Positions 49,409 to 62,014 of a stretch of DNA of 64,000 bases are shown here, piece after piece. A model generated the notes under the pieces. That model did not search any database and had not been told where the DNA came from. It saw only the letters and a program-made list of their open reading frames with translations. The number at the start of each line of letters is the position of its first letter. The first letter of the stretch is position 1. A program made the position numbers and the translations under genes. Source of the DNA: Arctopsyche grandis (Eukaryota > Arthropoda > Insecta > Trichoptera > Hydropsychidae); the NCBI RefSeq assembly GCF_051622035.1, contig NC_135361.1, positions 26,963,205-27,027,204 of the forward strand, given 5' to 3'.

Positions 49409-50404
49409 ATATAGATAAAAATATTATAAAAGAAGGCATGAAAACAAATTAAAAATATACAAAAGTAATTTAAAATAGTAAAAATAACAATATGTAACAA
49501 AGAATTTTATAAAACTCTCAGTGTTGCTACCCGGCTTTGCCCGTGTTTTTGTGACCAAAATAACATACTGATCAAAAAATAAAAATATTAGACATACCGG
49601 ACAAATAATAAAAATACTGATAAATAAATACATATTACAATACTTCACAAAATTTTAAAAATCACAAAGTATACAAATCAGTCAATTTATTAAACAAAAA
49701 CATGAAGTGATAAATTTAAAATATTCTCGATATTTTCGAGATTCTAATAAACGATTTCTCGAGATACGAGAATCTCGAATTTTCACAATAAAATATTCTC
49801 GAGAAATCTCGAGACGAGATTTCTCGATCACAGCCTCTAGTCTTAATCGCATTTAAAATAAACGATGTACACAAACACATACTTTTATTGTATTGTTTGA
49901 AAAATATATATACATATGTATATACGTAGAAATTTATTGAGACTCGTATTATTGAATTGTAAGAGGTTTTTGCAAAAAATTCATAAACATTATTAAAATT
50001 GGATTGGATTATCCAATCAAACTGATTGTTGTAACGAATTTGGAATTGAAAACTACGTGTGCGCGTTTGCAGGCCTCGACCAATATGTGTCAATAAACGA
50101 ATGATTCATTGATCATGTAAAACAGATGGCCGGCCGCTTGAATGTGTGCTGAAATTTTTTCAGTAACTGGACGTATTTCGATAACGTTTGATAGATAAAT
50201 ATCCGCAAGCGCGAGTCCCAATCAAATATTCAGTCGATTTGTTGATAGGGTGAGTATATTTTATGCAGATTAATTCATTGTAATATTTTGAGTACATACT
50301 AGTGTTCGGTACAAGCGAACTTTTAATATGTAATAATAGATGGCAGATAAGTAGTGATAAGACATATTAACATACATATATTAGTTCGGACACATTATTC
50401 AGAC
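49409..50404. other. spacer; Helitron-like hairpin and CTCGAG cluster
   Basis: 49519-49545 (GCTACCCGGCTTTGCCCGTG) resembles the GAAGCCGGG hairpin of Helitron ends. 49720-49830 has five TCTCGAGA-type palindromes. 49855-50400 resembles 35740-36030. No gene. Confidence 0.4.
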
Positions 50405-51035
50405 TCATTCAACGTTTCGTTCTCCAGCTACTGCGTGGTAATACGTCATGCCCGGACTTTATGTACCTAATAATTATGTGCGTGGTAGATATCATCATTT
50501 AAATGGTTGTACCTCCTGTTCGCACAGTACTTTTTCGAATGGCTCCTATACCAAGAGCTATTCGACTTCTCAATGAAATCGTTGCTTCCGTACCTGAATG
50601 CGATATTGTCCACCTCGGTGAGTGTACATTATCGGATATTATTTTAACATATTTATCTGGTAACCTGCGCTCATCATTACTTTCTTAATTTGAATGTGAT
50701 GTATGAGTGGAATCAATCTACTCTCTTCCATTTGGGCCTCGCAGGGATGTTTTGTATTTGTAGCTTGTCCTTATTTATCGGAACAGGCTGCAGGTGCAAG
50801 ACATTCCCTTATTTTAAATTTTAATTACCATAAATTTTTTTATAATTTTGTTAAATGCTGTATTATTTTTTTTTTAATTTTTTGTATCTTAATTTTTTGC
50901 TTTTGCTGTTTGTTGTATCTATTAATTTTTTTTTTGTTTTCTCCCTCTCTTATTTTATTTTTTATGTATGCCATTGTGGCGCATTAGGTTCTTCCTGTAA
51001 TGCCATAATGGTCAAAAAAACGTTAAATAAATAAA
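50405..51035 (+). mobile_element. LINE 3' end, same family as 12041-14720
   Basis: Encodes MAPIPRAIRLLNEIVASVPE and YLSGNLRSSLLS, then a 3' UTR ending with the stem-loop GCCATTGTGGC..GCCATAATGG (50971-51011) and TTAAATAAATAAAT. 5'-truncated, with a short deletion compared with the longer copy. Confidence 0.88.
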
Positions 51036-51049
51036 TCACGAATGTGATA

Positions 51050-51587
51050 TTGAAATTAGTCCATTCAAGTATAGAATTCATTGGTCGTTTTTTTCTTAAT
51101 CTTTGAATGTTTTGTGTTCATATTTTTTTCATTCATTCTTCATACATATCTCATGTCTTTGAAATATCTAGAAGTCTTCTTTGATTTCAAATTGGCAAAA
51201 ATTTATATGGCGGGTAAGGTGTGTTGACCGTACCCCGTCCTATTAAAACACAGTTGTGTTTTGAAGAGAATCCATTTTGATCAGCTTCTACGAAGGAGCT
51301 ACATAGTTAGTTACATACAGAAGCTACATAGTTACATATAGAAGGAGCTTGGTACATACAAGTTATTGTATGTACGAAGGAGCTACATAGTTGCTCACTT
51401 CAGAGAAGTTTTCAATGTTTTCAGCGTCTGCGTGTCTTGAATTTGTGTTTGGTATTTCATGTCTAGTTGTTGTTGTTTTGCGAGATTTCGTGCAGTTACA
51501 ATGTATTCCTACAAATTTATGAACATTTTTCACACTTGAATATTTTTTAAATTTAGTATATTTTATATCTGAATTTAATTATTTCAG
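51050..51587. other. spacer upstream of the mucin-like gene
   Basis: A short three-fold repeat of GAAGGAGCTACATAGTTA-like units at 51290-51390. 51400-51480 is less AT-rich and might be a 5' UTR exon. Confidence 0.35.
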
Positions 51588-51590
51588 AAT

Positions 51591-51799
51591 GGTCTTCAGA
51601 TTAAGTATGGTTGTTTATTGTTGATTTTTATCACAAAAAATAAACGTCACAGAAAAGTTTCATGTGGTCAAAATGACGGTTACCTTGCTCCACAAAGAAG
51701 GCAAATAATTTCCAAAATTAAGTCAGCAGTTCTCTACGATGACTCGCAGCAGGTGTTGGTTTATTCTGATAATCAGCTTGTCAATATTACATCGCAATG
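51591..51799 (+). CDS. possible exon of a secreted protein, uncertain linkage
   Basis: Between an acceptor (ATTTCAG before 51591) and a donor (CAATG|GTAAGT at 51799) one frame is open: YGCLLLIFI (signal-like), then VSCGQNDGYLAPQRRQIISK and AVLYDDSQQVLVYSDNQLVN. It looks like real coding sequence but has no in-frame ATG here and matches no family I know. Its phase (2) does not fit the next exon (52090, phase 1), so an exon between them is missing or this belongs to another gene. A Jockey LINE tail (51833-52018) lies in between. Confidence 0.4.
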
Positions 51800-51832
51800 G
51801 TAAGTTTTAATTTGTTTTCAAAAATATATTTT

Positions 51833-52018
51833 TTGATTTTTAAATGCTTTTTATTATTACGAAATTATGTTCACAATACATATTATATATATTTTAATAG
51901 CTACTGATCTACTGATCATTTTCTATTTTACAATTTAATTTAATTTGGTTAGTAATCATATTCTAATGTTAATCTACAGCATAATAGGAAAAAGAGCCCA
52001 AAAACCTATTTACAATAT
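51833..52018 (-). mobile_element. Jockey-clade LINE 3' UTR fragment
   Basis: Same family as 47337-47960. Ends AATAAAAAGCATTTAAAAATC on the minus strand. A small deletion is seen relative to the other copies. Confidence 0.8.
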
Positions 52019-52089
52019 ACATATATAAATATATACATTTACATATGTTTAGCTTTACAAAATTATTAACGTTAAATTCAAACTTTCAG

Positions 52090-54341
52090 GCTTTTCATCA
52101 CCATTTATAATACCTCTTCTAATAGATGAAACTAATACTGAAATAGACAATGTAGGAAACGGCACTGTTTCATCAAATTCATTTAAACAATATGAAGAAT
52201 CCGCCACTGAAAGTTCTAGCACAGAATATATTACTACAGAAAAAAGTTTAAGCAACGTAGGTTTATTTTTGAATGCATCTACTACTGAGATTGCATCTAC
52301 GGAATATTATCCAATTGAGAATATCTCTACAGACGATACAATCACAGCATATACAACTGTGCCGTTCATCATAGAAGAACCAATCATTCAGACGCCTACT
52401 GTGAATGTTATCGAAGAAGAAATCATTCAATCAACATCGTCTAGTGTTAATGCAACATCTGAAAATCCAAATGAGATTATATCAACGACAGTGTTGTCCA
52501 AAGACGTTGAATTCACAACAGCGTCGACAGCCGCTGAATTAGTTTTAGAAACTAGCATCACTATCAAAAATGATATGAACGATAGTAATATTGAAAATAG
52601 TATTGAAAATCCTATAAAAAATCGGACCGAGCAATTTGAAGCCAGTACTCAAGTCAGTATCTCTAGGACAGAAAGCTCCACGGCGACTTTTATCGATTTG
52701 TATCCGTCAACTGAAGATTTTATAACTGAAGATTCTATCGTTTGGTATACAGTAATGCCACTCACTAACCGAACATTCACTGAACAGTCTACCATTGATT
52801 ATTCGCCAACTCCTTATATTGGTGAATATTCAACTTACAATTCAATAGCCCGAGAGTACACAAGCATCCATCAGTCTGACGAGATGACTTCTACAACTCC
52901 TCGAAAGTGGTACATTGTAGATTCATCGGGAGTAAGACCTTACATTGAGGATACCACTCATTTGGAACAAACTACATATTTGCCTACTACTATTACTACT
53001 ACTACTACTACTGAAAATCCTGCACTTAAAAGTATTTTTTTACTATGATTACACTGAGCAACAAAAAATCACGTTTTTTAGTTACCAGAGCCGAGACTAA
53101 CCAATCTTTACTAAATTTGATCCACTGAATTCGAATATGATATTGATTTTTGTTGGTGGGTGATCGTTTACGAGATATGAGCGTTTAAAATAATCCACCT
53201 CACAGAGTACAGCGGTCGGAATACATGCCATCTCGCTTGCTCTAACGCGATACAACCATATATACAACGAAAGCATTTAAATTGCAATTACCGCTTTAGT
53301 TAGTACGTTTGAAAAAAAATAAAAATATTGAAATAGAAAACCAATCCTTATAAACGTGGTGAAATAAAAAATTTGCCAAATAAATGAAAAATAGCACGGG
53401 AAAAAAATCCGTAAAAAAAAATATATTTTTGACTTTTAAAATTCGCTAGACAATTAATTAGAAGTATTTTAAAGCAATTAAATATAACAATTAATAGGAA
53501 AAATATCTGACTATTGATTCCAATACTTACTTTGAGCGTAACAATCTTAAATTTTGAGTTAAAGACCGCAAAAGCCAAAAAACTGTAAAAATCGCGGATT
53601 TTTTTAAACGCTCATATCTCGTAAACGATCACCCACCAACAAAAATCAATATCATATTCGAATTCAGTGGGTCAAACTTAGTAAAGATTGGCTAGTTTCC
53701 GCTCTGGTATTTTTTTTTGTTGCTCAGTGTTATTAGAGTGACCCTGATTTTGTTGAAAAAATTGCCTTCTGCGGTACATATGTACATATTTAGGTTTAAG
53801 ATGAAGTCATTTAAAAGAAAAAAAGGCATACTAATTGCAAAAATAGAAAAAAAAAATCATCCAAATGGGATCACTTTAATGTTCAATAGCGTTACATAAG
53901 AAATAATCACCTAGTAATAATAATATATTATTTATAGCCACTTACTGTTTCAACAGTGATGGACTAAATCCAGTCAAGTATTGCATATCTGGATGCAATT
54001 TTAACAATGAATATACAACAAAAAATCAATTTGGAAATTGTATAATTACAAGAAACTGTCAACCAAGTAAGACATTACATTTATCATTTATCATTACTTT
54101 TCCAATGAATATATTATGACGAATACTCGTTTCAGCATGCTATTATGTGAATGGAATAGATTCCAACAATATCAACCCAAGATGCTTCAATATCAAAACT
54201 GATAAGACGAATGTACAACCAATATGCTGCTATAAACAAAACTATTCCCATCAACCTTATAATCAATACGTTTTACCATCTGAATGTTATGAATTCCAAT
54301 ATTCATTTCCATTATCTACAATTTATTTCAAATGTAGCTAG
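52090..54341 (+). CDS. Ser/Thr-rich mucin-like secreted protein, 5' incomplete
   Basis: Exons 52090-53031, 53938-54066 and 54136-54341 join in phase 1 to about 425 residues with a stop at 54341; the start lies upstream and is not identified. The first exon (313 codons) is rich in Ser, Thr, Glu and Ile with motifs such as STTEIASTEYY, TTASTAAELV and a TTTTTTTEN run, and several N-x-S/T sites: a probable O-glycosylated stalk. The two last exons hold Cys-rich pieces: TYCFNSDGLNPVKYCISGCN..NCIIT..C, and TCYYVNGIDSN..PICCY..ECYEF..KCS. No membrane anchor is seen, so a secreted or matrix protein is likely. I recognise no family. Its first intron has a Harbinger-type MITE (53052-53729). Confidence 0.72.
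53052..53729. mobile_element. MITE with about 138-bp inverted ends, TTA duplication
   Basis: Ends CACTGAGCAACAAAAAATC.. and the complement, with long arms through CGATTTACGAGATATGAGCG-like sequence. TTA on both sides (53049-53051, 53730-53732). A 3-bp TTA duplication points to PIF/Harbinger. Inserted in the mucin-like gene's intron. Confidence 0.83.
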
Positions 54342-54451
54342 TATTACTTTCATTCATATATCATAAAAAGTATTATTAATATATAAGGAAGATTTTATTA
54401 ACAATCGCCACAAAAAGAAACAACTAACTATTCAATTGTAAGTCTTATATT

Positions 54452-54833
54452 GCATATCTAAGTTTCCTATCCGATTTCGAGTAGTTTCCGCTAGTCGCCA
54501 CCAGGGTCGGGTCGATAGCTCAAGCACACACACACTAACAGACATTTGTTTACAATTTCAATTACACGGGGGTATGTTTGTATTCTTTAGAAAAGTTGGA
54601 CATGATAGAGGAGGGGTAGAATATGTTAGATGGTGTTCAGCTTATCAACGGCTTCGAAGAAAAGTGTACACCGACTCATTAATTATATATGTCGCAGTAT
54701 AGAGTACACAAACGTCAAACGTCAAACGTGAAATCGAAAACAAATGTCTGTTCGTGTGTGTGTGAGCTATCGACCAGACACCGGTGGCAACTAGCTGAAA
54801 CTACTCGAAATCGGATGGGAAACTTAGATATGC
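54452..54833. mobile_element. foldback MITE with about 110-bp arms
   Basis: Ends GCATATCTAAGTTTCC.. and complement; arms continue through CGATTTCGAGTAGTTTC and TCGATAGCTCA. Flanks TCTTATATT and CCTTATGTT agree at 7 of 9 bases, a possible 9-bp Mutator-type duplication. Confidence 0.72.
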
Positions 54834-55127
54834 CCTTATGTTTGTAGTCTCGTTAAATATTGCTGTGAACAGAACCACGTTTATTATGGTTTAATAAATA
54901 TTAACCGTTTAAAATAGTATGTACTTCTACATATGTTTATGATTTTGTAAGTATTATTTATGAAAAATATGTGGTTTTTTTGGTTATTGTGTTTATATTA
55001 TTGATCAATAAATATGGTTTTTATTAAAATTATCTATTAAGTTTTCCTATTCATTGATTTTCATTTTCTGATGAATTTAAATTTTATAATGTAATTATGT
55101 AAGTACATATGTATATCTACATATTTA
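54834..55127. other. AT-rich spacer
   Basis: Nothing recognised. Confidence 0.5.
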
Positions 55128-55215
55128 TAGGTTTTTCATTCCAAATTGACACTATTTCATTTCAAATTGACGCTTTTTCATTTCAAATTAATGTCAATTT
55201 GAAATAAGGGTATAA
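55128..55215. mobile_element. foldback of 22-bp units, truncated copy 3
   Basis: AGGTTTTTCATTCCAAATTG start and three units of the left arm, then only part of the right arm. Confidence 0.7.
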
Positions 55216-55310
55216 ACAAAAATAAAAAATCAGTTAAAAATATTTATTAACTTTAGCGTGAAATTGAAATTGTCTTTTTTAATTAAAGACAGTGAAATTG
55301 TCTTTTTACG

Positions 55311-55432
55311 CATTCGCCAAAGAATTTACGGAATCCGTGAACTGGGCAACATGTTTGCATTTTTCACGCATTCGGCAATTCTCTTGCCGAATGCGTGTAA
55401 AAGACAATTTCACGGATTCGGTGTAACATATA
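55311..55432 (+). mobile_element. single arm of the long foldback element
   Basis: Matches the right arm of 41812-42409, ending GGATTCGGTGTAACATAT. Its other arm is absent. Confidence 0.75.
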
Positions 55433-56300
55433 CATGCAGTGGTCATTAGTTTCGCTTCGGCGTTCGACGTAGGAGGATGTATCTTCGCTTTTTCATACAC
55501 GGTGGTTACAAAGTTCCCAACACATAAGTAATATAAAAAAAATTGTTAGTTATTTTTTTCAACAATGTAAAAGTATAGGTATAATACAGTCATGCATGAT
55601 GTAGTGGTGCGGCATGTGCGCTCCGGTATTTCCCTCCGCCAAAACCAGATAATAATCCAAAAACACCCATCAATTTCGTTTCAAAATTCCAGAAATAAAT
55701 AAATTAAAGAAATAAAAAATAAAGAGATATAAATAAATTTAGATAACACAAAAGTTCGTTTTGTTTCATTTTTGAAACGTAATATGCGTAACGCATACTT
55801 TGCAGTCAACCGGTAGTTACGAACACTGTCAACCAGGTCGCTCGTTTCTTGAACAGACTCTACGTATACATCTTAGTTAGAATACCGTGAGATATACATA
55901 ATCACAGCATTTTATATATCAGAAAATAGATTTATAAATTGAAATTTTATCACAAATTGAAAGTTATAAGATGTCAATTTAAAAAAGCTGCCCATTTAAG
56001 TTGATTGATTTAGTGTGTCAAACAACTTAAAAGATAATACATTACGTTTGACAATTTTGAATTATCGATATTTTGTTTATGCAATTGTATAAACGTGGAA
56101 ATCTCACCATAAATTTTCGAAAATTGTCATTTATAACTGCAGTTATCATTTAAGAACGATTTATTTTGTGTATTTAATTGAACACTTAAAGGAATAGTGT
56201 TTGCTCCAGCTATGTTTACTCAAATGCATAAATGTAGACAATCGTCTAAAAATATGTTGATGATTGCATTTGATATGCAAATTTATAAAGAGTTTTATAG
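55433..56300. other. spacer upstream of TIL gene
   Basis: Mostly AT-rich. 55590-55660 and 55780-55860 are less so but carry no frame of note. Confidence 0.5.
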
Positions 56301-56353
56301 TATAAAAGGCATAAAGAAAAATCTAATTCAACAGACAATAGTCAGCTCTTACA
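56301..56353 (+). promoter_or_regulatory. TIL gene core promoter and short 5' UTR
   Basis: TATAAAAGGC at 56301-56310 lies about 29 bases before the A of TTCAAC (56330), a good start site. The 5' UTR would be about 24 bases with no intron, typical of strongly expressed secreted-peptide genes. Confidence 0.75.
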
Positions 56354-57930
56354 ATGTTGTTCAAATGTGTTTTAGTATTCGCATTCATTGGGCACATCAG
56401 TGAGTTTTATTTTATTTAATTATAAATATCAAATAAAATTTATAATATATTAGAAAATAAATGTATGATATTTTAGTGGATTACTCAACATATTTATAAA
56501 TCGAGTGTGATTCAAGAAAATTAAAAGCTTCATAAAAACGGAAATAAAATAAGAAATCGCTATAATATGCTTCGGAACTGAAAATATTGCTTAAAGTAAA
56601 TGTGTGTAATATGTTATAGGTGCTTGCCCCCATGGATGTGGAAAAAATGAAGTGTATTCACAATGCACGGGGCATTGCGAAGGAACTTGCGACAACCCAC
56701 ATCCTGCGTGTCCTTATATATGTCAATCAGGTTGTATTTGCAGACCAGGTTATTTGAGAAATACTGCAACGGGATTGTGTGTTCCAGCAGACAGTTGTCC
56801 TTGTAGTATGTTTTTATAGTTTTCTTTAACGTGTCTATTTTTTATACATGCTCAATCTTTTATAATGTATAATAATAATATTCTTATAGAAACATGCAGA
56901 GGACCAAATGAAGTATTTTCACGTTGCAGAGGACACTGTGGTGGAACTTGCGACAGACCAAATCCACCATGCCCTCGCATATGCAAATCAGGTTGCATTT
57001 GTAAGGACGGCTATTTGAGAAATACTCAAACAGGAAAATGTATCCCTGCGGAAAATTGTCCTTGTAGTATGTATTATAGATTATTTATGTGTATATACAA
57101 TTTTGTATGTGCTTAACTTATATGATTGTAATATTAAACATATGTACATATATTCTCGTAGGAAAATGTTACGGAGCAAACGAAGAATATTCACACTGCC
57201 GTGGACACTGCGACACACATTGTAATGATCTACCCGATAAAATTTGTCATACAGCTTGTATCCCAGGATGCATTTGCAAAAAGGGCTATGCTAGGGATTC
57301 TCGTGGACATTGCATCCCAATTAAAAATTGTATTCCAAGTGAGTAATATGTACATACAATGTGCATATGTTTGTATTTGTTTTTAATTATTAAAATTGAA
57401 TGTTACTATGTGGTCGCCTGGTTTTCAACGTGTTAGAGTGTCCCAAAGATTATTAACATTTTATAATAGATTATTGATTTGTGGTCATAGACAATTGTTG
57501 TATTACCTATACATTGATAGAAATGAAAGCTACAAACATACATACATACATATATACTATTAGATAATAATCAATATAATCAATGTGAATGTTCTTTTAT
57601 TTTATGTTTTGGCCTAGATTTATAGTCGAATAATTTTTAATTTTAGAATGTGGAAAAAATGAACAGTACACAGAATGCGGCACAGCTTGTCCAGACACGT
57701 GTGATGACTGGAGAACTCCGACAGCGTGTATTCAAGTTTGTGTTCCAGGATGTTTTTGCTTGCCGGGATACGTAAGAAACACAAAGACAAATGAATGCGT
57801 TCGTCCTTGTGAATGTCCATATCGTAAGCAATATTTAATTCATAATCTTAATCACAAGTATTAATTTATATTTATAAATGAAGAATAACATTTTATTTCT
57901 GTATTTACAGAGGAAATCGTACCATATTAA
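56354..57930 (+). CDS. four-domain TIL-type serine protease inhibitor
   Basis: Six exons, 56354-56399, 56620-56805, 56890-57066, 57162-57338, 57647-57823 and 57911-57930, all phase-1 introns, give 260 residues. A signal peptide (MLFKCVLVFAFIGHIS) is followed by four trypsin-inhibitor-like Cys-rich domains, one per exon. Each shows the ten-Cys TIL frame, for example CRGPNEVFSRCRGHCGGTC..GCICKDGYLRN..CIP..NC. By comparison with the Apis chymotrypsin inhibitor, the reactive loops CPYIC, CPRIC, CHTAC and CIQVC put Tyr, Arg, Thr and Gln at P1, so chymotrypsin- and trypsin-like targets are suggested for domains 1 and 2 (inference). Secreted; acts on extracellular proteases in haemolymph, gut or egg coat. 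The last exon adds only QEIVPY. Confidence 0.95.
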
Positions 57931-58542
57931 AAGAAGATATTAAAAATTATATTATTTGTCATGAGACGATACGAAACATTTTTCAATGATTATCAATTTT
58001 TATATACAAATGATTTGACCGAGAAATATATGTGAATTATTGCTTCAAAAATGTCTAGTTTATAATTAAAACTGTTATCATTCTTTTAAATTATTCATGA
58101 AATACAATATTGTGTAAAAAAAAATATTATTATTTTCACTTATTGAGCTCAAATGAAATCAGATATTAACAAAAATTGAATATCACCCATATACGTATAT
58201 ATTTAAATGACAAAGAAAACGTATTAATATTAATTAAAATTAAAATTTAAATACTTATTATATACTTAATATATTATATGTAATATAATAATCGAGTTAT
58301 TTAGACTAAACTACACTTTTTGTATTTTCATTTTGGTCTCATACTTAGGGTTGTCAGGCGACCCGATTAATTGGGATTGTGACCAGTTTTAAGTTTCGTG
58401 TCCCAGTGTCCCGAACAATCCTCTCGGGACACCCAAATGTCTCGGTTTACTACTTTTTAAAATCCTACAGAAGTTTTTAATTTTTTTTTAAGAATTAAAA
58501 CATATGTTAAAACATATATAAAAAATAAAATAAAAATCTTCT
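57931..58542. other. 3' UTR and a fragment of a DNA element
   Basis: AATATTGTG-rich 3' UTR; no clear AATAAA close to the stop. From 58350 a less AT-rich stretch (TTAGGGTTGTCAGGCGACCC..) looks like the end of an unknown transposon. No gene. Confidence 0.4.
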
Positions 58543-58720
58543 AGGGCTTCGCCCTCGGCCCTCCCTGAGCTTTTTGCCCTCTAGGGCTTCACCCTCGGTG
58601 CCCCCTGAGCCTTTGCCTTCTAGGGCTTCGCCCTCGGTGCCCCCCTAAACCTTTGCCTTCTAAGGCTTCGTCCTCGGCGCCCCCATGAGCAATTGACGTT
58701 TAGGGCTTCGCCCCTCTGCG
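58543..58720. repeat. GC-rich minisatellite, about 40-bp unit, 4-5 copies
   Basis: Unit CTTCTAGGGCTTCGCCCTCGG plus CGCCCCCTGAGCCTTTGCC (split here). Each unit holds a GGGC-TTC-GCCC hairpin. In sharp contrast to AT-rich flanks. Confidence 0.85.
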
Positions 58721-59128
58721 CCCCCTTCGGGGCCCCATAAGGCTGCGACCTCTTCGGGGCCCCATGGGGCTACGCCCCCTATGGCGCTCCTGGCGGGGCC
58801 CTATGGGACTACACCCCTTGCGCCCCCGCAGGGGTGAATCCATTGAATCGAAAAAAATCAAATCGGCGCCTATGAAAAAAAAAATAAATCGAATCATTTG
58901 TTCGATGACGGCTGCGCCTCCCTGGGCCCCATGCGGCTGTGCCCCCTTCGGGGCCTCATGGGGCTGCGCCCCCCGTAGCTGTGCCCCCTTCGGGGCCCAA
59001 TGGGGCTGCGCCCCTTATGGCGCCTCTGGCGGGGCCCCATGGGACTACACCCCTTGCACCCCCGCGGGGGTGAATCCATTGAATCGAAAAAAATCAAATC
59101 GGCGCCTATGAATCGAAAAAAAAATAAT
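58721..59128. repeat. GC-rich tandem block, 2 units of about 225 bp
   Basis: CTTCGGGGCCCCATGGGGCT..GGCGGGGCCC..GACTACACCCCTTGC..GAATCCATTGAATCGAAAA repeats as 58735-58885 and 58965-59118, with smaller GGGGC/GCCCC dyads inside. Open frames across it on both strands are composition artefacts. Confidence 0.82.
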
Positions 59129-59430
59129 TCTGGTGTTACAAGCCCATGACTTTATCTATGTATTTGAGGAATATAAGAAGGTTACAAAACAAAATTCGAT
59201 ATTGAACTAATAACTATGATAGCGATACAAATTGAGTGCAAATATATGGAATCTTGCACAAGACAAAATTTCTACTTCCGGTTGTCGGATTTTGTTCAAT
59301 TTTTTTTATTATTTAAAATCAGTATTATGATTATACACATCAAGAGGATAAAAATAATTTAAAAGGTCAAAATAAAATAATGAAATTTTGTTTAAAAAAA
59401 AATACTACTTCCGGTATACGAATTCGGTTA
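59129..59430 (+). mobile_element. Helentron-like element, 5' part
   Basis: Matches the first 300 bases of 62015-63165: GGTGT..CCCATGACTTTATCTATG, then two ACTTCCGG units. Confidence 0.7.
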
Positions 59431-59457
59431 CACGACAATTGGTGCAAGTCCAAAATG

Positions 59458-59592
59458 TTCAACGACAAAATGTACCCGAAAATTAGTGCACTGACAAAAT
59501 GTACCCGCGACAAAATGTACCCGCGACAAAATCTACCCGCGACAAAATGTAAACGGAAAAAATGTTCAAGCGACAAAATGTTCAAAAATGTT
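59458..59592 (+). repeat. minisatellite, about 17-bp unit
   Basis: About eight units of CGACAAAATGTACCCG with variants (..ATGTTCAA at both ends). Confidence 0.85.
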
Positions 59593-59600
59593 CAAAATTT

Positions 59601-60690
<1,090 letters not shown>

Positions 60691-60693
60691 TTT

Positions 60694-61118
60694 TTAAATT
60701 AACAATATCGATTCTTCAGAAATTGGTCGCTGCAGGGATATTTCCGCCGAAACAAAACTTTGATTGCTGCGTATTTGAAAGCGAAGAAGGTGTCCATGCG
60801 AAAAATTGCCAGAACAGAGTGTTTCGGTAAACACAGTTTCGAGAATAGCTCCGGAGTTTAGTTCTTGTACTAACTTCTCGGTTTTGGCTTGGAGACCTTG
60901 AAGGGCTTTCAAGAACTTCCACAGGTTTGGAAATTGGGCTCCAATTGTGTAGCCAAATTTCATATGGAAGCCTTCCACTTCGTTGTCCGTTTTTCCATAA
61001 TTATGTAATATTCGGTCTCGAACATTCCATATGTCTATGGAAGCTACACGAGGTTCACGTCTGACATATGGCCAAATGCGCAAGTAACGGGTTGCTTTTT
61101 CCATCTGTCCCAAAGTAC
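60694..61118 (-). pseudogene. MULE transposase C-terminal fragment
   Basis: Minus strand reads EPRVASIDIWNVRDRI, then YGKTDNEVEGFHMKFG and PNLWKFLKALQ. This is the conserved W-N..T-N-N-x-V-E-G-W-H region of Mutator-like (Phantom/MULE) transposases, with Phe in place of the usual Trp. It begins right after an acceptor-like CTGTAG. Lacks the catalytic DDE part upstream. Confidence 0.7.
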
Positions 61119-61356
61119 CTACAGAAAAATCCAGGAATTGGGATTATCTGAATTTTACGATAATCAGGAAAATGCAATTAAATCTAAAATGGTATTGGCA
61201 TTAGCATTTGTTCCTCCAGAAAATGTAGTCGAAAGCTGGGAGGAACTCCTCCAAATTCTCAACCCATGGCTATTGGCACAAGAACGAGAAATCCAACAGA
61301 AGGTCGATGATTTCCTCATGTATTTTGAGGTTAATTACATTGGGAAAATCATTTAA
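61119..61356 (+). pseudogene. MULE transposase fragment, head-to-head with the above
   Basis: Plus strand reads GLSEFYDNQENAIKSKMVLA, then LAFVPPENVVESWEELL and LMYFEVNYIG. In MULE proteins this ALAFVP..V..xFE..YFE..YIG segment lies immediately before the WN..TNN region, but here the two are on opposite strands and meet at about 61118. Local inversion or two separate insertions. Confidence 0.65.
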
Positions 61357-61359
61357 CCA

Positions 61360-62014
61360 ACCCTAACTACATAAAAAATGTTAAGATTCCTAGAAAAAGA
61401 TTTGGTCGAAGCATATGCGCTTCAATACTTCGAAGACAATAGGTTCTTTTGAGCTGAAAAATAAAATTCGATTTACAATCATTTTATTTTAACCATGCAT
61501 TTTTTTTCTCAACGTGTGAATTTGACTAGCAAAAAGTTGAATTTGATTTACAAAGGAGTGAATACGTAATAAACAATAAATGTAATTATTTAAAAATTCA
61601 TCATTATCAGTATATAATAAAAAGAAGACAGTAGACATTTCCATGTTTTAATATTCATATAAATTATTGATATATTAATTATCTATTAACATATGTACAG
61701 TCCATCCTAAAATGCCGATGTAACATAAAACCGGACTACGGAATGACCTTAAAAACAAAATTAATTATGGTTGAAAATTATAATACATTGCTTGAAAGAT
61801 AGTCTTCTTGATAAATATTGTGGTTCTAGCTTATTTGCCATAATTTTAAAGCCTATAAAATAATTTTTCGTAAACTGGTCAAGTACGGTTTGCATATTGC
61901 AAGATAAGGTTTTTTCTATATTCATTGAAGCTCAGGGTGCTGTTAGTGCTAAATTAAAAAGAACCAGGTCGGTGTTTAATTTTTACGACCCCCCCCCTCG
62001 GTTTTTTTTTTACT
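61360..62014. other. spacer, no gene seen
   Basis: AT-rich, only short frames. A poly-C/poly-T run at 61988-62012 borders the next element. Confidence 0.5.

Noticed and set aside
51591-53031. Joining the exon at 51591-51799 directly to 52090-53031
   Set aside because: Phases do not match (2 against 1) and the spacer contains a LINE insertion; linkage cannot be claimed.
58700-59111. Pro/Gly/Arg-rich frames on both strands
   Set aside because: Produced by the GC-rich minisatellite; no start context, no splice sites.
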